A DNA stretch of 64,000 nucleotides from Pararge aegeria (GCF_905163445.1 NC_053195.1:8112501-8176500); one strand, 5' to 3'; positions 31,691-44,595 are shown, counted from the stretch's first letter. Notes: generated by a model from the sequence alone, not told the origin. Translations and numbers: made by a program.

Positions 31691-32588
31691 TTTTAACACC
31701 GATATTACTAACTATACCGGTATTTAAAAAAAAACTCGATTAACTCTAGTTAATGATTAATATAATGTTGAGGTATGTTCAGAGCATTTAACCTATTAAG
31801 TTTTTGATTAGTAACCGAAATAAGCTCCTAACATTAATTTATTACGACATAGGTATAGTTTAGGGTTTAATATTAATCACCAATATTATCTTTTATTATT
31901 AATTAATTATTTAAATAATTTGTCACTTTTCGAGAGGTATCTTCTTTGACTTTTATAGTGATAGCCGTGTTAGTATCATGTGTCTAACATACAGATTCAA
32001 AGAGTATATAAGCATTACAGTGGACAAATGCACTGCAGTGTATGAGCTTATCTGAATTAACCATCTCTATGCAAAAATAAATTGATCCGTGCGGGAACCC
32101 TGGCAGATGTAAAACATCAAAAAGTTATGAGGAAACAAATTTCATTTTCATACTTTTATAGTATACCTTAATAAACTCACAATTTATCGTATGCAGCAAA
32201 TAAAAAAGATTTTTTTATTAGTGATGTATGATGATAATGAAAAAAACAACCCTTGATTTTTTTGTTGGAATCATTGTTTTTGTGTTTTCGACAGCACTTA
32301 TACCCACTTTAAACTGTCAAAATGAAGAAAGAAGAAGGAAAAAGAAAAGATAATTATATTATGATTTCTTTCTTTCTATAATTTGAAACATTACGTACAC
32401 CTATGTGAAAATATATGTTTTACAACGTTCATAAAAGACTTAGGATGTCCGAACCAGCCCGTCACAATTAATATTTCATTTCTAATAAATCTTTTCGATC
32501 CATTGCGCCGTCGATGCGTGTAACAAAAACCAAACCATAAAACACTTTTCTATTAATAGGTACTTAAATAGATTATTGCTTATTTCTA
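31691..32588. other. Unique AT-rich DNA
   Basis: No recognisable gene or repeat. Confidence 0.4.
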
Positions 32589-32642
32589 TACAAGTTCGCC
32601 CTTTGGCTGCAATCTCACCTGGTAACGGGCTAACCTCTTAAG
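32589..32642 (-). mobile_element. SINE family C, 3' tail fragment
   Basis: CAAGTTCGCCCTTTGGCTGC then AATCTCACCTGGTAACGGGC and TAACC match the reversed 3' end of family C. Confidence 0.55.
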
Positions 32643-34428
32643 CTGTATTAAATCTAAAACACTAAGTGATGAGAAAAAACGACTTATTTCCACTTACTAC
32701 ACACAATAACTTCACCACCACGATATTCGATGAGGACTTATGCGAAACAATATTAATTAATTATATAATTTTTTGTTACTTATACGGCCATGTTTTTTGT
32801 ACTCACGAATAGAACGTGCGCGCGCGACGTTAGTCGGAGATCGAATTTTTAAGTCTAAATTTGCGATAGGATAGGAGTTTTAATTAGTGGGAAAGAGAAA
32901 GTGTCTCACTTGTCACTTTTAATCAATGCGCTTTGTTTTGGCACATACTTTGATTGCCTTATTAAAATTGAGGTTCCTATTATTCCCACTTAGATTTACT
33001 ATGTAAAAAGCCCCCTTGAAAATAATAAAGATTAAAAAACAAAATGTTACTTCTTATGTTGTGTAGGCGGCATCTGGAACGTACTATGTAGTCTTCGCGG
33101 CATACCGAACGCTTGGCAGCACGAGTTTGCCGATAGGTTGGTAGCACTGTCACCTGACAAGATCAGAGGGAATATACATAAAAATCTGATAATTTAAGAA
33201 TTCAAAAGTATGTTTGTGGGTTTCCACTAAATTTAATAACAAACTAAACAAAAATATCAACGCTAATTCTCACATCGGATAAGAGAATAACATCTATCAT
33301 TTAACTATCGAAACGGGAATAAATTTAAGAAAAATCGCATGTACCTAGAAAATATTTAAACTTGGAAGTTGCAAAGAAAACTACGAGGTATATTTGTGGC
33401 AGCACTGACTGCTTATAAATGAGTCTTTAAACACTCGCAAAAGAAAATATTAGTTAAATTACTTTTTAACGAATAGAAATGAAGTAATTAAGCTAATGAC
33501 TTAATGCCAGCGCTGCCGACAACTTGTTACAAGCACGAAGTGCTCTTAAAACTTTTACGTCTTTGTACTGAAAAGAGCTCAAAAAGTGTTCTAAGTCACG
33601 CAAAGCATGGCAAGATTTTTCATAGAGGGTTTATTACCTACTTAGGAACAGTAAAAGTAACACCGAAGTACTTTTATGTTAATTTTTCTATCTTTAAGTT
33701 AAGATTGACTTGACAAAATTTAGGTCAGGTAGTCCGCGACTGTTTCGTGATAAATTTTTTAGAGGACCCTCTGTTATCAATACTGAAGTTAAAACTGTAT
33801 TTGCCTTATGATATTTCCTTTCAATTCAAACTCTTCCTTCTTAACAATTTGAAATAAACTTTACACTAAAAAATTAAATGAAAAAATTGTGTACATTAAA
33901 AGACAAGTTAGAAAAAATTGACTTTAGCGTTCCAGAACTATGCTACGTGTACTATTTAGGTTATAAACTACCTACACACTTACCAACACATTTATCTTCT
34001 ATTTTAGCTTGCTTCTTACTCGCTTTAACTTATAAAAGTATATATGTTTTCAAAAGGGAATTTTGATTTTCATATGAAGATTCCTGAATTTTTAATATTC
34101 GAATATAAACCCTATTCGTTAAATTAACGCAGGTACAACTCTCAGATACTTTAAATTCAATCCTTGCTCTGAGTTTATAACATCATAAATAATTAATTAA
34201 GAAAATAAACGAGGGGATGCTTATTCGGAATAACAGCGCCCTCTGTATCAATATTGAATTAGGTAATTTAATTAAAATGTACACTGCTTACCTACCTACT
34301 TGTTTTTACCTACAACTCCCTCTCATCTACGAGAAGACAAACTAAAGCGGAATTAAATCACAAGCTAAATATATCTTAACAGGTTGTGAATGTTTTAGAG
34401 ATAAATATAAAAAAAAACTGTTAACATT
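32643..34428. other. Unique AT-rich DNA
   Basis: No gene or recognisable repeat. 33065-33180 is GC-richer (GGCGGCATCTGGAACGTACT) and 32814-32835 has an alternating GCGCGCGC run. Confidence 0.4.
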
Positions 34429-34753
34429 TTTTTTTCATTCCACTGTAAGTTAGCCCTTAATTGCAATCTCACTTGATGGTATGTTATGATGCATTATATT
34501 CGGGTTACGGCAGTTATACTAAATCAATGCATGACCCTTTATCGGTTTTTACACGATATTGTACCGACAATCTAAGTTTTTTAGCGGCACGTCTTTGTTG
34601 GAAGGTCTGGGCTAACTATTCACGACTGAAGCCTAACATCAGACAATACCAGAGGATAATAAATAATCAAGTGCAAAGTACCCCTGCTTGGGATCAAATC
34701 CGGGACCTCCGATATATATAAAACCGCAGCGCTTAACGCGCGCGATGGAGGTG
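34429..34753 (-). mobile_element. SINE family C, near full length, decayed
   Basis: ATTCCACTGTAAGTTAGCCC, TTAATTGCAATCTCACTTGA, ATCGGTTTTTACACGATATT and GCGGCACGTCTTTG match the reversed body. The head TTGGGATCAAATCCGGGACC at the right is the decayed B-box region. Confidence 0.65.
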
Positions 34754-34914
34754 GTAAAAAAATCTAAAAAGTTATCAGAAGATTATAACAACTTTTCAAG
34801 CCTAAATTGACATTTTAATTCATATACATATACTGTTTAAACGTTCCTGATTTTTTTAAATTTAAACCCTAAATTTACATTGATTGATTTTGTTAAATTA
34901 AACCTGGCTTGCTA

Positions 34915-35080
34915 TCTTTATATATATAATTCTTGTGTGCGTGTGTATGTCACTGAACTCCTCCTAAACGGCTGGACCGATCTGAATGAATTTTTTGGTA
35001 TGCCTTTGGGTGGCACCCTGGATGGTTTAGATTCATAAATCAGCCCGACAGATGGCGCTGGGGTCCGCTTGTAGTAGTAT
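34915..35080 (+). mobile_element. Helitron-like 5' end
   Basis: Starts TCTTTATATATATAATTC after an A, as the 13794 Helitron does, and continues with CTCCTAAACGGCTGGACCGA and GATGGTTTAGATTCATAAAT. No CTAG 3' terminus found, so the right boundary is uncertain. Confidence 0.5.
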
Positions 35081-37529
35081 AAAAATATAAGACTCAAATT
35101 GAAATTTGATCTCAGTTGTCAAAACTCAAGACATCTCTAATTTCAAAGCATTGCATTTATCTTTCTGAAACTTTACTGTCCTGTTTCTATGTGGCTATTC
35201 TATTAACTAATTTCGTACATATGAACTCTCCCTTTACTCTGTATACTATGGGCGTACGAGTACCCAAAACATTGACAATGCATCGAATCAATCCAGCACC
35301 AGGAGAGCAAACAAACCTATTAATTACATGCTAACGAAGTTTATTCGGCGTCCAGTGCATAATTGGATCTATGCTCTGAATAAATTAGTAGTCCATAACA
35401 ACATGAGCGTGTTTTGTCTATGGCTTTCAAATTAATGGACACATTAATTTGTTTGCTTGGTTAGAGCGACGTTTTCTAATTATTTTATAGTGCAGTGCGG
35501 GATACAATTTTCTAAGCCAATTCTATTTTACTTAAATTTCTTAACGATATCATTGGTGGTACTAAAAATAATGCCATATCTTTCCTTATCTTGAAAAGGA
35601 CAGCATAACTTTTAGATTGATTGGTCAATTTGGTTTAGCTTAGAGACTTGTGTGCATTAGAATTGAAACCAATAACAGAACTGCAAAACCTATCCCTTAT
35701 AGGGGCCGTGTATCAGTGATAGGTATTCAGTTTACAATTAACTGTGTAACCTCTTCGTGACGGTTATCAAATAATATCTTAAAACTGAAGGTTTTCCGTT
35801 GATTTTTAAATGAATCACCTACTTTCAAAGTCACTTCTTAAATATCAGTTGTTATGTATTAAATAATGTTATTATAATTTAATGTAACTTAACCAAATGT
35901 TAGTCGCGCAATTAATATACTTGCTTGATACAAATATTTAAGATGGCGGGCATCAGCCTTAACACCGAGCATTAATTAACCTCACTTATCGAAATACATT
36001 CTGAGGGTGATATTTATTTGATTGGGCGCCATTACCATCGCGCCACTTAACAAGAATACAAGACATCAAATATTATTGTGATTATTTCTTAAAACTTTTC
36101 AATAAAATTAAAATCTAATTCTATAAATTGCAAATGAATTTTACAAAGAAGCTAACACAAAGCACATACTTAGTTTAACCAATGCAAATTTACTAGCTTT
36201 TATTTTTGTAAACGCCCTTATTGCCCTTTTTCGTCTATTACCTTCCAGTTATTTAAATCCAGTTTTCTATAAACTTTACAGTCTGCAACGAAACTTCATG
36301 CGGGCGACTGCGAAAAAGTTGGTATAAAACCACGAAGCCGTTAGGAAACGGCTCGCTTGGAAACTCTTTAACAAATAGAATAAAAAGTAAAGTTTATTTT
36401 CACGTTAAGAAAATTTAGAACGTGTCTATAAATTATGCTAGTGCCACTTGGAATAACTGTACGATTAATTGTTAACTGTTGTCAATTTCATATGGTAATA
36501 ATGGACTATTTCACGCAGCATTTCCAATTGTATACTTGCTGACTGATGTTTACACTCGACCAATGAGTATACAGACGATGAGTTAAATTTTAGGCTAGGT
36601 AAGAGTGAATATAAAAATCTAACCCTATGCCATATTTGACAGTATACTTACAAAGAAAATCAACGAGATGAATAACAAGCGAGTAGATACGACCACCGAA
36701 GTTTTAAGAATAGAATCTCGAAGCATCAAATAGTGCGAATTTCAAGCGCAGTAATGATAAAACGCACTCCAAAGACCTGAGAAGCTAACATGCGCACCAC
36801 GGGAACTTTATTGGTACTCGTTTTTCCTCTTATTTATTAAGCGATATACGAGATAATGGGTGGGCATGGTAGCTCAGGAAAGCTCTCTGGCCACTAATAT
36901 TGACTTCTCAAAATATGGGTTTGTTCAAATTATGAGGATTTTTTATACAAGTGCGCTTCATCTTGGCTATACCGTTAGGTTTGGTTGTTATCAAGAACCG
37001 GTACCTTTCAGAGTATTAGGTATTATAATTTAAAAAAACACAGTTCAATGTACCAGGTACAATAAATCTTTGGATTTTATTCCATCATCAAAGTTTTTAT
37101 TGGATCAATTTATTTTCAGTGAATCAAGAATTAAAATCCGAAAAGCAATAAAACAGTGTTCAATTTGTAGTTGTATAAAAGTGGCATTAATATGCGACGC
37201 GCACCCAAAGTAACAAACTTTAAAAAAGAGAGAAATGGTAACGTAATCGACTAACGATACTAACTCAACATTCATCGCGCTTACACCTGCCTTTACAAAT
37301 TTATGATTAATGAGAAAAGCTGCTAATTAACATTTATGCGTGCCTACCAGCCCAGAGTTGAGTATCAAAACAAAAGGAGCATTCAATGAACGAACTAGGT
37401 CGAATGGGGAAGTGTTATGCAACTCCTTATATAAGACAACAAAGAGCACATATTCTTAATTCGTTAAAATATATAAGCCCAATGTAATATGAGCTACTAT
37501 GACTTAAGACTTGTAAGTAATAATATCTA
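35081..37529. other. Unique AT-rich DNA
   Basis: About 2.4 kb with no recognisable gene or repeat. 36180-36370 is non-repetitive, with a short hairpin at GCCGTTAGGAAACGGC, and could be a conserved non-coding element. Confidence 0.35.
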
Positions 37530-37530
37530 G

Positions 37531-37553
37531 TATATATATATATATATATATAT
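37531..37553. repeat. TA microsatellite
   Basis: About eleven uninterrupted TA units. Confidence 0.9.
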
Positions 37554-37899
37554 GATGATGAGTTATCTCTTTATTAGATTTTTTCTTGTAAAGATAGAAG
37601 AGAAACCAAATAACAATAAAGCAATGAGTCCCAACAAGTATTACCTTAATAATTAAAAACTATATACTATAATACTCTCCTTGATGGACGTCGGTCATAA
37701 TGAAGAGAAATTTAAAGAAAGTTTACATTTTTATAAAAATTGTAAAGGAAAAACAAATGTAAATGTTAGTAAACAAGAACAACGATACCTGTAAAATGTG
37801 TGTATTCCTAGCTTAAACTATAAAAAAACCTTTATTTAGTTTGAATACAAAGCTAATGATCTAACAACATATTAATACATAGTACGTAATACAAAAGTA

Positions 37900-38060
37900 C
37901 CATCATGCTTTTAGCGTAAGCAAAGATTGGACTGCCATGCAACGGTGTCCACCAACCCGGAACATATTAGGGGTTCTAGCTTTATTAGCTAGAACGTTGC
38001 CTTTTACGATATATTATTTGGTTTGTTTATATTTACTTTGCTATGTTCTTTGCAATGTAA
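37900..38060 (+). repeat. Unclassified dispersed repeat G, copy 2
   Basis: CATGCTTTTAGCGTAAGC, CAACGGTGTCCACCAACCCG and GGAACATATTAGGGG align with 31500-31690. It holds its own 9-bp-arm hairpin GTTCTAGCT/AGCTAGAAC with a 5-base loop. Confidence 0.5.
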
Positions 38061-39718
38061 ATTTGATCTCTATCATAGTCTTGAGCTTAGCTTGATCAGA
38101 TTATCATTAATGCTGGCGAGTTATGAACGCGTCCTTGATAAATATAATCCAGCAAATATAATTGTTTTAATATGAAAGTATTTCACTTTTCTACATATAT
38201 AAAATAGCTTTTTGTACGCCCGTTTAAATAAAGAAATATTTATTAATTTAGTTCATATCGTATAAAAAATAAAGTATTTTTTCGAAAAATCTAAGACCAT
38301 ACAAAGACAACGCAAAGGAACGGATACTATGAACTTGTACATTTTTTGCAACCGTCCAAACTATATAATATACAAAATATCTATCAATAACTTAATAAAA
38401 CCAAAGGCACATACATAAGAAACGAATGTAAAGTCTTACTTTTCGATTAACCGTTCCTTTAAAAATTACCCTTTGACATTAACAAGATTAACTTAACTAT
38501 CTTTAGGATATTTATAAATTTGAGGAGTATTTGACCAACCACTTCCGAAATTCCCTCTGCCCGCTAGAAAAACTTATTTTATTTAGTTACTTCGGGATTC
38601 GCTTCTGTAGTTTGCGACGCAGCGCTTCGCCCTACTTTTGTACCCTCTATCTTAATCCCCACTGAGTATATGCAATAAATAATTCAATAAAGAATTCCTT
38701 GCGTTCTACAGAAAGTAGGACATGCCCTCTTCCTTTGGAATTAAGGAAAAGCAAATAAAATGTTAAGCGCATGTTAATATGTTTAGTATTTAAAACTTTG
38801 TTTGTATCCTGTAATAATTTCTGTATCGTATATAGGTGCTTTTTAATTTACGCCTGACAACTTACGTGTGAATATTTTTAGTTCATACTAGAGATACAAT
38901 GTACTAGTAGTTACGACTTGGTCCGCATACAACTTCTTTTACATTATAACGTCCCATGCTAGCTCATTAGTTGTAAATACAGGCACTAAGAACGCCTTTT
39001 TTAGTTACGCCTCGGGTTGATGACACAGGGCGGTATATTGTCGGACGTGTTCCGTGTATGTCCTGCGAAATGATGCTCTGTTACAGGCCAAAATTAGAAC
39101 TTACTGTCAGGTTGGCTATCTGCTTCGTCTATCAATTATTACTGTAATAAAAGCCCATCTGAATTATTCTCCTTTATAAGCTGCGCTCAAGAGTGTGACG
39201 ATGGACAATGCTGAAGATGATGATGTCGGTTAACATTCTTGGTCCTAATAAAAGTTTGCGGAGATCTGGATAAAGGTCTTTCAAGACCAGGTTGAGACTT
39301 CTCAACTGAAATTCACTCGCATGTTTATTTTATATATTATATAACATGGACGCCCGTTTGGTTTTTATTTCGAAATATTATTACCATGCAAATTATTTTA
39401 GGACAAAGTTTATAATATAATTCGAAAGCTTCGCAACATAAAAACTCGGCTTTCCAACACTTGCTTTTCCAAATTTATGCACAAGACAAAGTTTAGAGCG
39501 CGATGAAGTCGTAAAACTCGGTTAAACTGAACGACACGCGACCCGAACTCACAAACGGCAATCATAAAAATCCCGATCGCAATATTAATTTGCATAATCA
39601 CTTTTACAAACTAGGGATATTGTGTTTACATTTTGTTTTTCATATTAAGTGCTGAAACTTTGACCCGTTACCAGAGAAAATTATAGGGACAACAAACAAC
39701 AGACTTAAAGACAGAACT
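38061..39718. other. Unique AT-rich DNA
   Basis: No gene recognised. 38565-38655 (CCCGCTAGAAAAACTTATTT, GCAGCGCTTCGCCC) may be a very decayed Helitron end. Confidence 0.35.
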
Positions 39719-39760
39719 AAAATGTTGACTATAGCTAACTTCAGGGTGTCTACACTTTTC
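39719..39760 (+). repeat. Unclassified repeat H, small fragment
   Basis: AAAATGTTGACTATAGCTAA then CTTCAGGGTGTCTACAC matches 41163-41200 and the reverse of 49010-49040. Confidence 0.5.
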
Positions 39761-39929
39761 TTTACATCCTTCTCGTAAGCAATAGGTTTATTTAAATAAT
39801 TATGTATTATTAAATATAAATAATATAATGGTTATGTTATTTCCCGTGCTCACTTTTAAAATAAAAAAACTTATTTCTATCGGTACGTAGGGAGTATAAA
39901 AAACTTATAAGAATTAGTAGATTTTTGGA

Positions 39930-40325
39930 GCAAAACGCAAGGCTACGCAAGCCGGGCGGCCCATCTTTATGGCTAATGCGTCACTGTGCAAAGTCTCTCT
40001 GGAGATTGAGCAGATATTATTGGCACAAGTGTGTAAGCAAACGCAGGTGCACTCTCTATTCCCTAACTTATATAGTGCGATGGGCGGAAGCTCCGACACG
40101 ACCGGAAAGAGATCAGATGCACAGATCGGACTGTCTTCTTAACTTGCTTTCCGAGGCATGAGATATTGAATCACCTCCAACTTCCAAACTCAACTGCGAG
40201 GTGGAACTTACAATTTCTTGATAGAAAAACCCAATATCATTCGTTGACCTGACCCGGGTATTGAATCTAGGACCTCGCGATCTGCAGTCGAACATGCTTA
40301 CCACCAGAAAACGAGGGATCCTGAG
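39930..40325 (-). mobile_element. SINE family D, long copy
   Basis: On the minus strand: head GTGGTAAGCATGTTCGACTG with GCAGATCGCGAGGTCC, then ATGCCTCGGAAAGC, GATCTCTTTCCGGTCGTGTC, GGAATAGAGAGTGCACCTGC and CACTTGTGCCAATAATATCT. This matches the layout of a widespread lepidopteran SINE. Open frames on both strands here are incidental. Confidence 0.65.
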
Positions 40326-40865
40326 GATGATAATCAATGTCTATAGCGATCTTATTCAGCCTACAGTTTGCCCTACCATTATACAGCTGTAATGATAAAA
40401 AAGTTTGAACTCCCATTGTAAAGTCTTTATTAGCATTTGTGTAGTCATAGTTTTGAAATGAAGCGAAGAGAGAAAAAAACTGAACTGTTTTACTGAAATT
40501 CATATAGGGGCAGATAAAACATGTCTTCTTTGAAAGGGTGAACAAAAACGCTCGGGCATTTTTAACCTCCGCCCGCGATGCGTCAATAATGTTTGCGCCC
40601 CTAAAAGCTTTCATATACGTCGGATAAAGCTCCATCTAACGCACTTTGCATAAAATAAAATGATTATGATAAGAGAAGCAGAAAAAATCCGTGAGAGGAT
40701 AAAAATATGGAATGGAAAAGCTATTTTTAGTGGAAATTCGTATATATATGTTAGCCCTAGTAGATATTCTTTTGAATGTTCGACTAATTTGCTTGCTAGC
40801 ATTTTGACAATTTCATTAGTACTCAAACCTTTTAAGTTTTAATGTAAGCTAAAACAAATTTACTC
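40326..40865. other. Unique AT-rich DNA
   Basis: The minus-strand frames at 40267-40635 and 40611-40826 have no recognisable domain and overlap a SINE or AT-rich DNA. 40535-40610 is GC-richer. Confidence 0.35.
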
Positions 40866-41240
40866 TTGAAGCTCTTTCAAGTAAAAAAAAATTTGCAGAA
40901 AAAAAACGTGAGTGTACTTATGTACACGCGTTAGAAGTTATACTTTGGCGTAACAAGATAAAAATCTTTTCAAAAATTTTATCTTTCGCCTTATTCTACG
41001 TTTATAGAAAAAACTACTCTACAATAGAAAAAGGTATTTTTAACTGATAGTTTTTATTATAACGGATTATCTTGTTATCTCATTATCATTTGAGATTTTT
41101 GTACCTGAGCCCGCAGAGTTTGACAATTAAAAGTGTACACTGTCAAATCTTTTTTTTAAAAACTAAAATATTGACTATAGGTAACTTCAGGGTGTCGGTT
41201 TTTAGTGACGGTGTGCGCGTGCATCGTAATAATTTACTCT
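40866..41240 (+). repeat. Unclassified repeat H, forward copy
   Basis: GTGTACTTATGTACACGCGT, GAAGTTATACTTTGGCGTAA, CAAGATAAAAATCTTTTCAA, AAAGTGTACACTGTCAAATC and ACTTCAGGGTGTCGGTTTTT recur in reverse complement at 48975-49450. It includes the small palindrome GTGTACTTATGTACAC. No ORF. Class unknown. Confidence 0.7.
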
Positions 41241-41276
41241 CATCATTTAAAAGCCAATAGAATTATATTATACTTA

Positions 41277-41278
41277 CG

Positions 41279-41309
<31 letters not shown>
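41277..41309. repeat. CA microsatellite
   Basis: An uninterrupted run of about thirteen CA units with a CGCACG lead-in. Confidence 0.9.
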
Positions 41310-41465
41310 TACATAAACGTAGCCATAAACTGTAATTACACCTCATTTTAGGCGATGATGACCTTACCCCTTTGAACCGATGGGTAGCGGCTATGGCACC
41401 AACAAAAACAGTTCCAAGGAGACGATATACGAGGATAGAGGAGGCGAGATAGTGGTATAGGTTCA

Positions 41466-41570
41466 ATATTACTACCATACCATGTTAGCCCGTTACCAGC
41501 TTAGACTGCATAATCACTTACCAACCGGTGAGATTGCAATCAAAGGCTAATTTGTAGTGGAATAATAAAA
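41466..41570 (+). mobile_element. SINE family C, 3' end
   Basis: ACCATGTTAGCCCGTTACCA, GCTTAGACTGCATAATCACT and GGTGAGATTGCAATCAAAGG, then GCTAATTTGTAGTGGAATAA, form the family's 3' end, 5'-truncated. Confidence 0.7.
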
Positions 41571-42673
41571 ATCTTATCGAGTTTATGACACTATCACATT
41601 CACAGCTGACTGTGCGTTTGGACCATGTGTAGAACTTATAAATGAAAACCGAAATAATAATTCAGAGATTTTAAGGGTAAATGATTTACTGTTTTGAGTA
41701 AACCATTGCCATACTTTTACCAAAAGTAATCTGATATACCCCTACATCACATGCAAAAATAAAATCAAGTGACTCTTGTCACTTTGTTAGGTACGCGATG
41801 CGTAGCGTAGGTACTATGCACTTGTCGGTCTTTTATCTTCAATAGGGTTGTTATAAGTAAACATTTAGAATGTTTTGAATTGTTGTAGTTTGTAGTTTGT
41901 ATGGAAAAATAATAATAAATAAATTGTTTGATTTAAAATTTTACAGGGTCCAGGTCCAGGGTGTCAGGTTCCTTATGAAATATACATACGCACCCTTTAA
42001 CAGTATTTCGTAATTACGTTACAAGTTGGAAAATAATGTGTATGCTTAAACCCACTACTCATATTAAGTGGCCTAAGTAATCCTATAAAAGCATTAATAT
42101 GAGCAGGACTCAAAGTATGCATGAAAAGTCACAAAGTAAGCTAACAGCATGAATTCAATACACACCTGGCTCAAACCTGCCAACGCGAGCTACGGTAAAG
42201 AAGTTTGTGTTTGCTAACAACTATAAGTTGTTACTAACAACTTCAAGTGAAACTAATATAAAGGGCGGTGAAGTAAATATTTTGCCTTAGTGTGTATACG
42301 TCTGTACGTCTTATATATTTAATATTATAATTCAAGCTAATCAAGCACAAGCAAACTAATGTTTGGAGATATACTGCGGATCATGAGATCGTTTGTTCGA
42401 TTATCGGGTTTATTCAATTTATTTTAAGTTTTAGGAAGGAAGGAAGTTCCAGAATTAGGAAGTTAAGAGTTACGTAGAACCTGCTCTGAGCATTTTAAGT
42501 TATCTTTCCTGATTATGAGCCAGCCACCACTAACATGTGACAATCATCATCAAAAACTTTTAAAGCACGTAAAAGCAGCGAGTTCAAAGTCTTAATACAT
42601 ATCCCCAATGGAAGGGCGGCCTATATATAGGCCTATGTTATAAAATATATTAAATAGGCCGAGCTAGGCCTAG
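41571..42673. other. Unique AT-rich DNA
   Basis: No recognisable gene or repeat. Confidence 0.4.
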
Positions 42674-42835
42674 GGAGCTTGGCTGCAATCCCACCTAATG
42701 GTAAGTTCGATATAATCTAAGATTGTAGCAGGCTTACCTGATAGTATAGTATGGCAGTTATAGTAAATACTCCAAATCGGTTTCAGCGCGACAAAGATGT
42801 ACGGTGGTACACCTTGGTCGGTAAGGTTTCGAAAT
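42674..42835 (-). mobile_element. SINE family C, 3' half, decayed
   Basis: GCTTGGCTGCAATCCCACCT, AATGGTAAGTTCGATATAAT and AATCGGTTTCAGCGCGACAA match the reversed family C. Confidence 0.55.
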
Positions 42836-43270
42836 TTTACTTTCTCAACGTAAAAGGGCCTTTGTTTATGGAGGGATATTGTCATATTTTCATAAGTATT
42901 GTACTTCTGATATGCGAAATATCAAATTCGCGTTAATTAAAGTCCTATCCATCCGAATTTCGGTAGTTAAAAGTTAAGCTGATTTTCTCCACAGTTAATT
43001 ATTGTCAAAGTTAGTTCAGACTTCGTGAGTTTGCCGAGTTTACATTTCGCACGATGAATACTAACTAGCTACTACGGCTTCAAAACTTGTGAACTGATAA
43101 AAATTTAAAACTAATAATGATATAACGCTGTCAGAAAGTTAAGCTATTAAATATTGTAGGTCACAATACTTATCTACCGAGTAGGCGCGAATTAAAGTCA
43201 TCGACCTACGCATGAATCTAGAATGTCATCATCATCGACAGTCTATTACAGTCAGTGGCGGTTCTACCAT
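42836..43270. other. Unique AT-rich DNA
   Basis: No recognisable gene. CAGTGGCGGTTCTACCAT at 43252 resembles a hAT terminus but no partner end was found. Confidence 0.35.
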
Positions 43271-43507
43271 AAATACAAATAAATAAATATAATACGACAA
43301 TACACACATCGCCATCTAGCCCCAAAGTAAGCGTAGCAATGGGTTGGGTAGCTATGGGTACTAAGATGCCTGATGAATATTTTTATGAATTATAAACATA
43401 CTTAGAATATACATATAAACACCCAGACACTGAAAAACATTCATGTTCATTACATTTTCCAGTAGTGGGAATCGACGACCCACGCCTTGGGCTCAGAAAG
43501 TAGGGTC
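43271..43507 (-). mobile_element. SINE family A, 5'-truncated
   Basis: The plus strand reads GACAATACACACATCGCCAT, CTAGCCCCAAAGTAAGCGTA, AAACACCCAGACACTGAAAA and GGGAATCGACGACCCACGCC. The similarity stops at CAGAAAGTAGGGTC, so the A-box part of the head is missing, and the B-box has an insertion. Confidence 0.75.
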
Positions 43508-43571
43508 AAAGAAGCTGATGAGCTGGGCTTACATTACAATAAATACTCTTTTAAATTTGTTTGACTATTCC

Positions 43572-43610
43572 GAAATGAATCATACTTGTTTTTAAAGTAT
43601 GATTCATTTC
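43572..43610. repeat. 16-bp-arm hairpin
   Basis: GAAATGAATCATACTT (43572-43587) pairs perfectly with 43595-43610 around a 7-base loop. Confidence 0.8.
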
Positions 43611-44091
43611 AAATATTTATTGAAAGTTAGTTTATTGAAATAAACACAATGTTTTAAATTCAGCTTAATAATGTATGGACAATGAGTATGCACTACGTTA
43701 CTGTAGCAGGTAGATTATATGGTCTAGCAACAAGCCGATAGAATTATATAATGATGACATTATATATTTTTTTTCTTTATTGGTCTGTGCCAACATATCA
43801 CGATCGCATACGAAGTTTACTTTACTTTACTTCACCTAAACCTACGCCAGACTTGTGTATTTCTCAGGCAAATTTAGTATAAGACAATTACACGCAACAT
43901 TCATCAAGCGAAATTAATACATCTCACAAAATTCAAACACATACATCACCGACTCAATAAAATAGAGGACGACAAAGAGGCAGAAGACGAGGAAGTAGAA
44001 AAAGTAGAGTAAACGATAGTACTTATAGACGCAAAGAACGAGATAAAGATATCCTTTTTCTTGCAGGTAGAGGAAATTTATAACAGCCGAC
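43611..44091. other. Unique DNA, possibly LINE-derived at its right end
   Basis: 43930-44091 is purine-rich (GACAAAGAGGCAGAAGACGA) and runs straight into the LINE 3' end, so part of it may be LINE 3' sequence. Left part AT-rich. Confidence 0.3.
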
Positions 44092-44262
44092 ACAGGAAGG
44101 AGAGAGAGTTGAGAAAGCTGAGTTTCTTGCCGACTCTTCTCAGTGGAATCTGCCTTCCGAGCCGGTGGTAGAGTTACTACAAACAGACTGACTTGACGTT
44201 TCAAATGTGCTTATAAATTAGGCCTACTTGAAATGAATGAATTTTAAATTTTGAAAGTGAAC
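44092..44262 (+). mobile_element. Jockey/CR1-like LINE 3' end
   Basis: GAGTTTCTTGCCGACTCTTC, TCAGTGGAATCTGCCTTCCG, AGCCGGTGGTAGAGTTACTA and GGCCTACTTGAAATGAATGA, then TTTTAAATTTTGAAA, match the copy at 1085-1246. Confidence 0.7.
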
Positions 44263-44332
44263 ACTACGAAAGAACTATAATATAATATGATATAATAATT
44301 TTTATCGTCAACTGATTGCAATATACTTACGT

Positions 44333-44595
44333 GACGGCCGATTCTCGCAGACGCTACTTCTTTAGTCCTAGGCCGTGGTTTCGATTCCCACAACTGGAAA
44401 ATGATTGTGTAATGAGCATGATTAGTTTTTCAGTTGCTGGGTATTTATCTGTATATTATAAATATTTATGTATATTATTCATAAAAATATTCATCAGTCA
44501 TCTTAGTACCCATAACACAACCTAAGCTTATTTTGGGTCTAGATGACGATGTGTGTACTGTCGTATATAATAGTATATTTATTTATTTATTTACC
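44333..44595 (+). mobile_element. SINE family A, head deleted
   Basis: The head GACGGCCGATTCTCGCAGAC has lost part of the A-box region. The B-box is decayed to GGTTTCGATTCCC. Body and TATTTATTTATTTATTTA tail are complete. Confidence 0.8.

Noticed and set aside
40267..40635. A 122-codon minus-strand frame
   Set aside because: It overlaps the SINE-D head and AT-rich DNA and has no recognisable features.
41277..41309. CA run as a functional element
   Set aside because: An ordinary microsatellite; nothing else supports a role.
43252..43270. CAGTGGCGGTTCTACCAT as a second hAT terminus
   Set aside because: No matching inverted end or target duplication found within the following kilobase.
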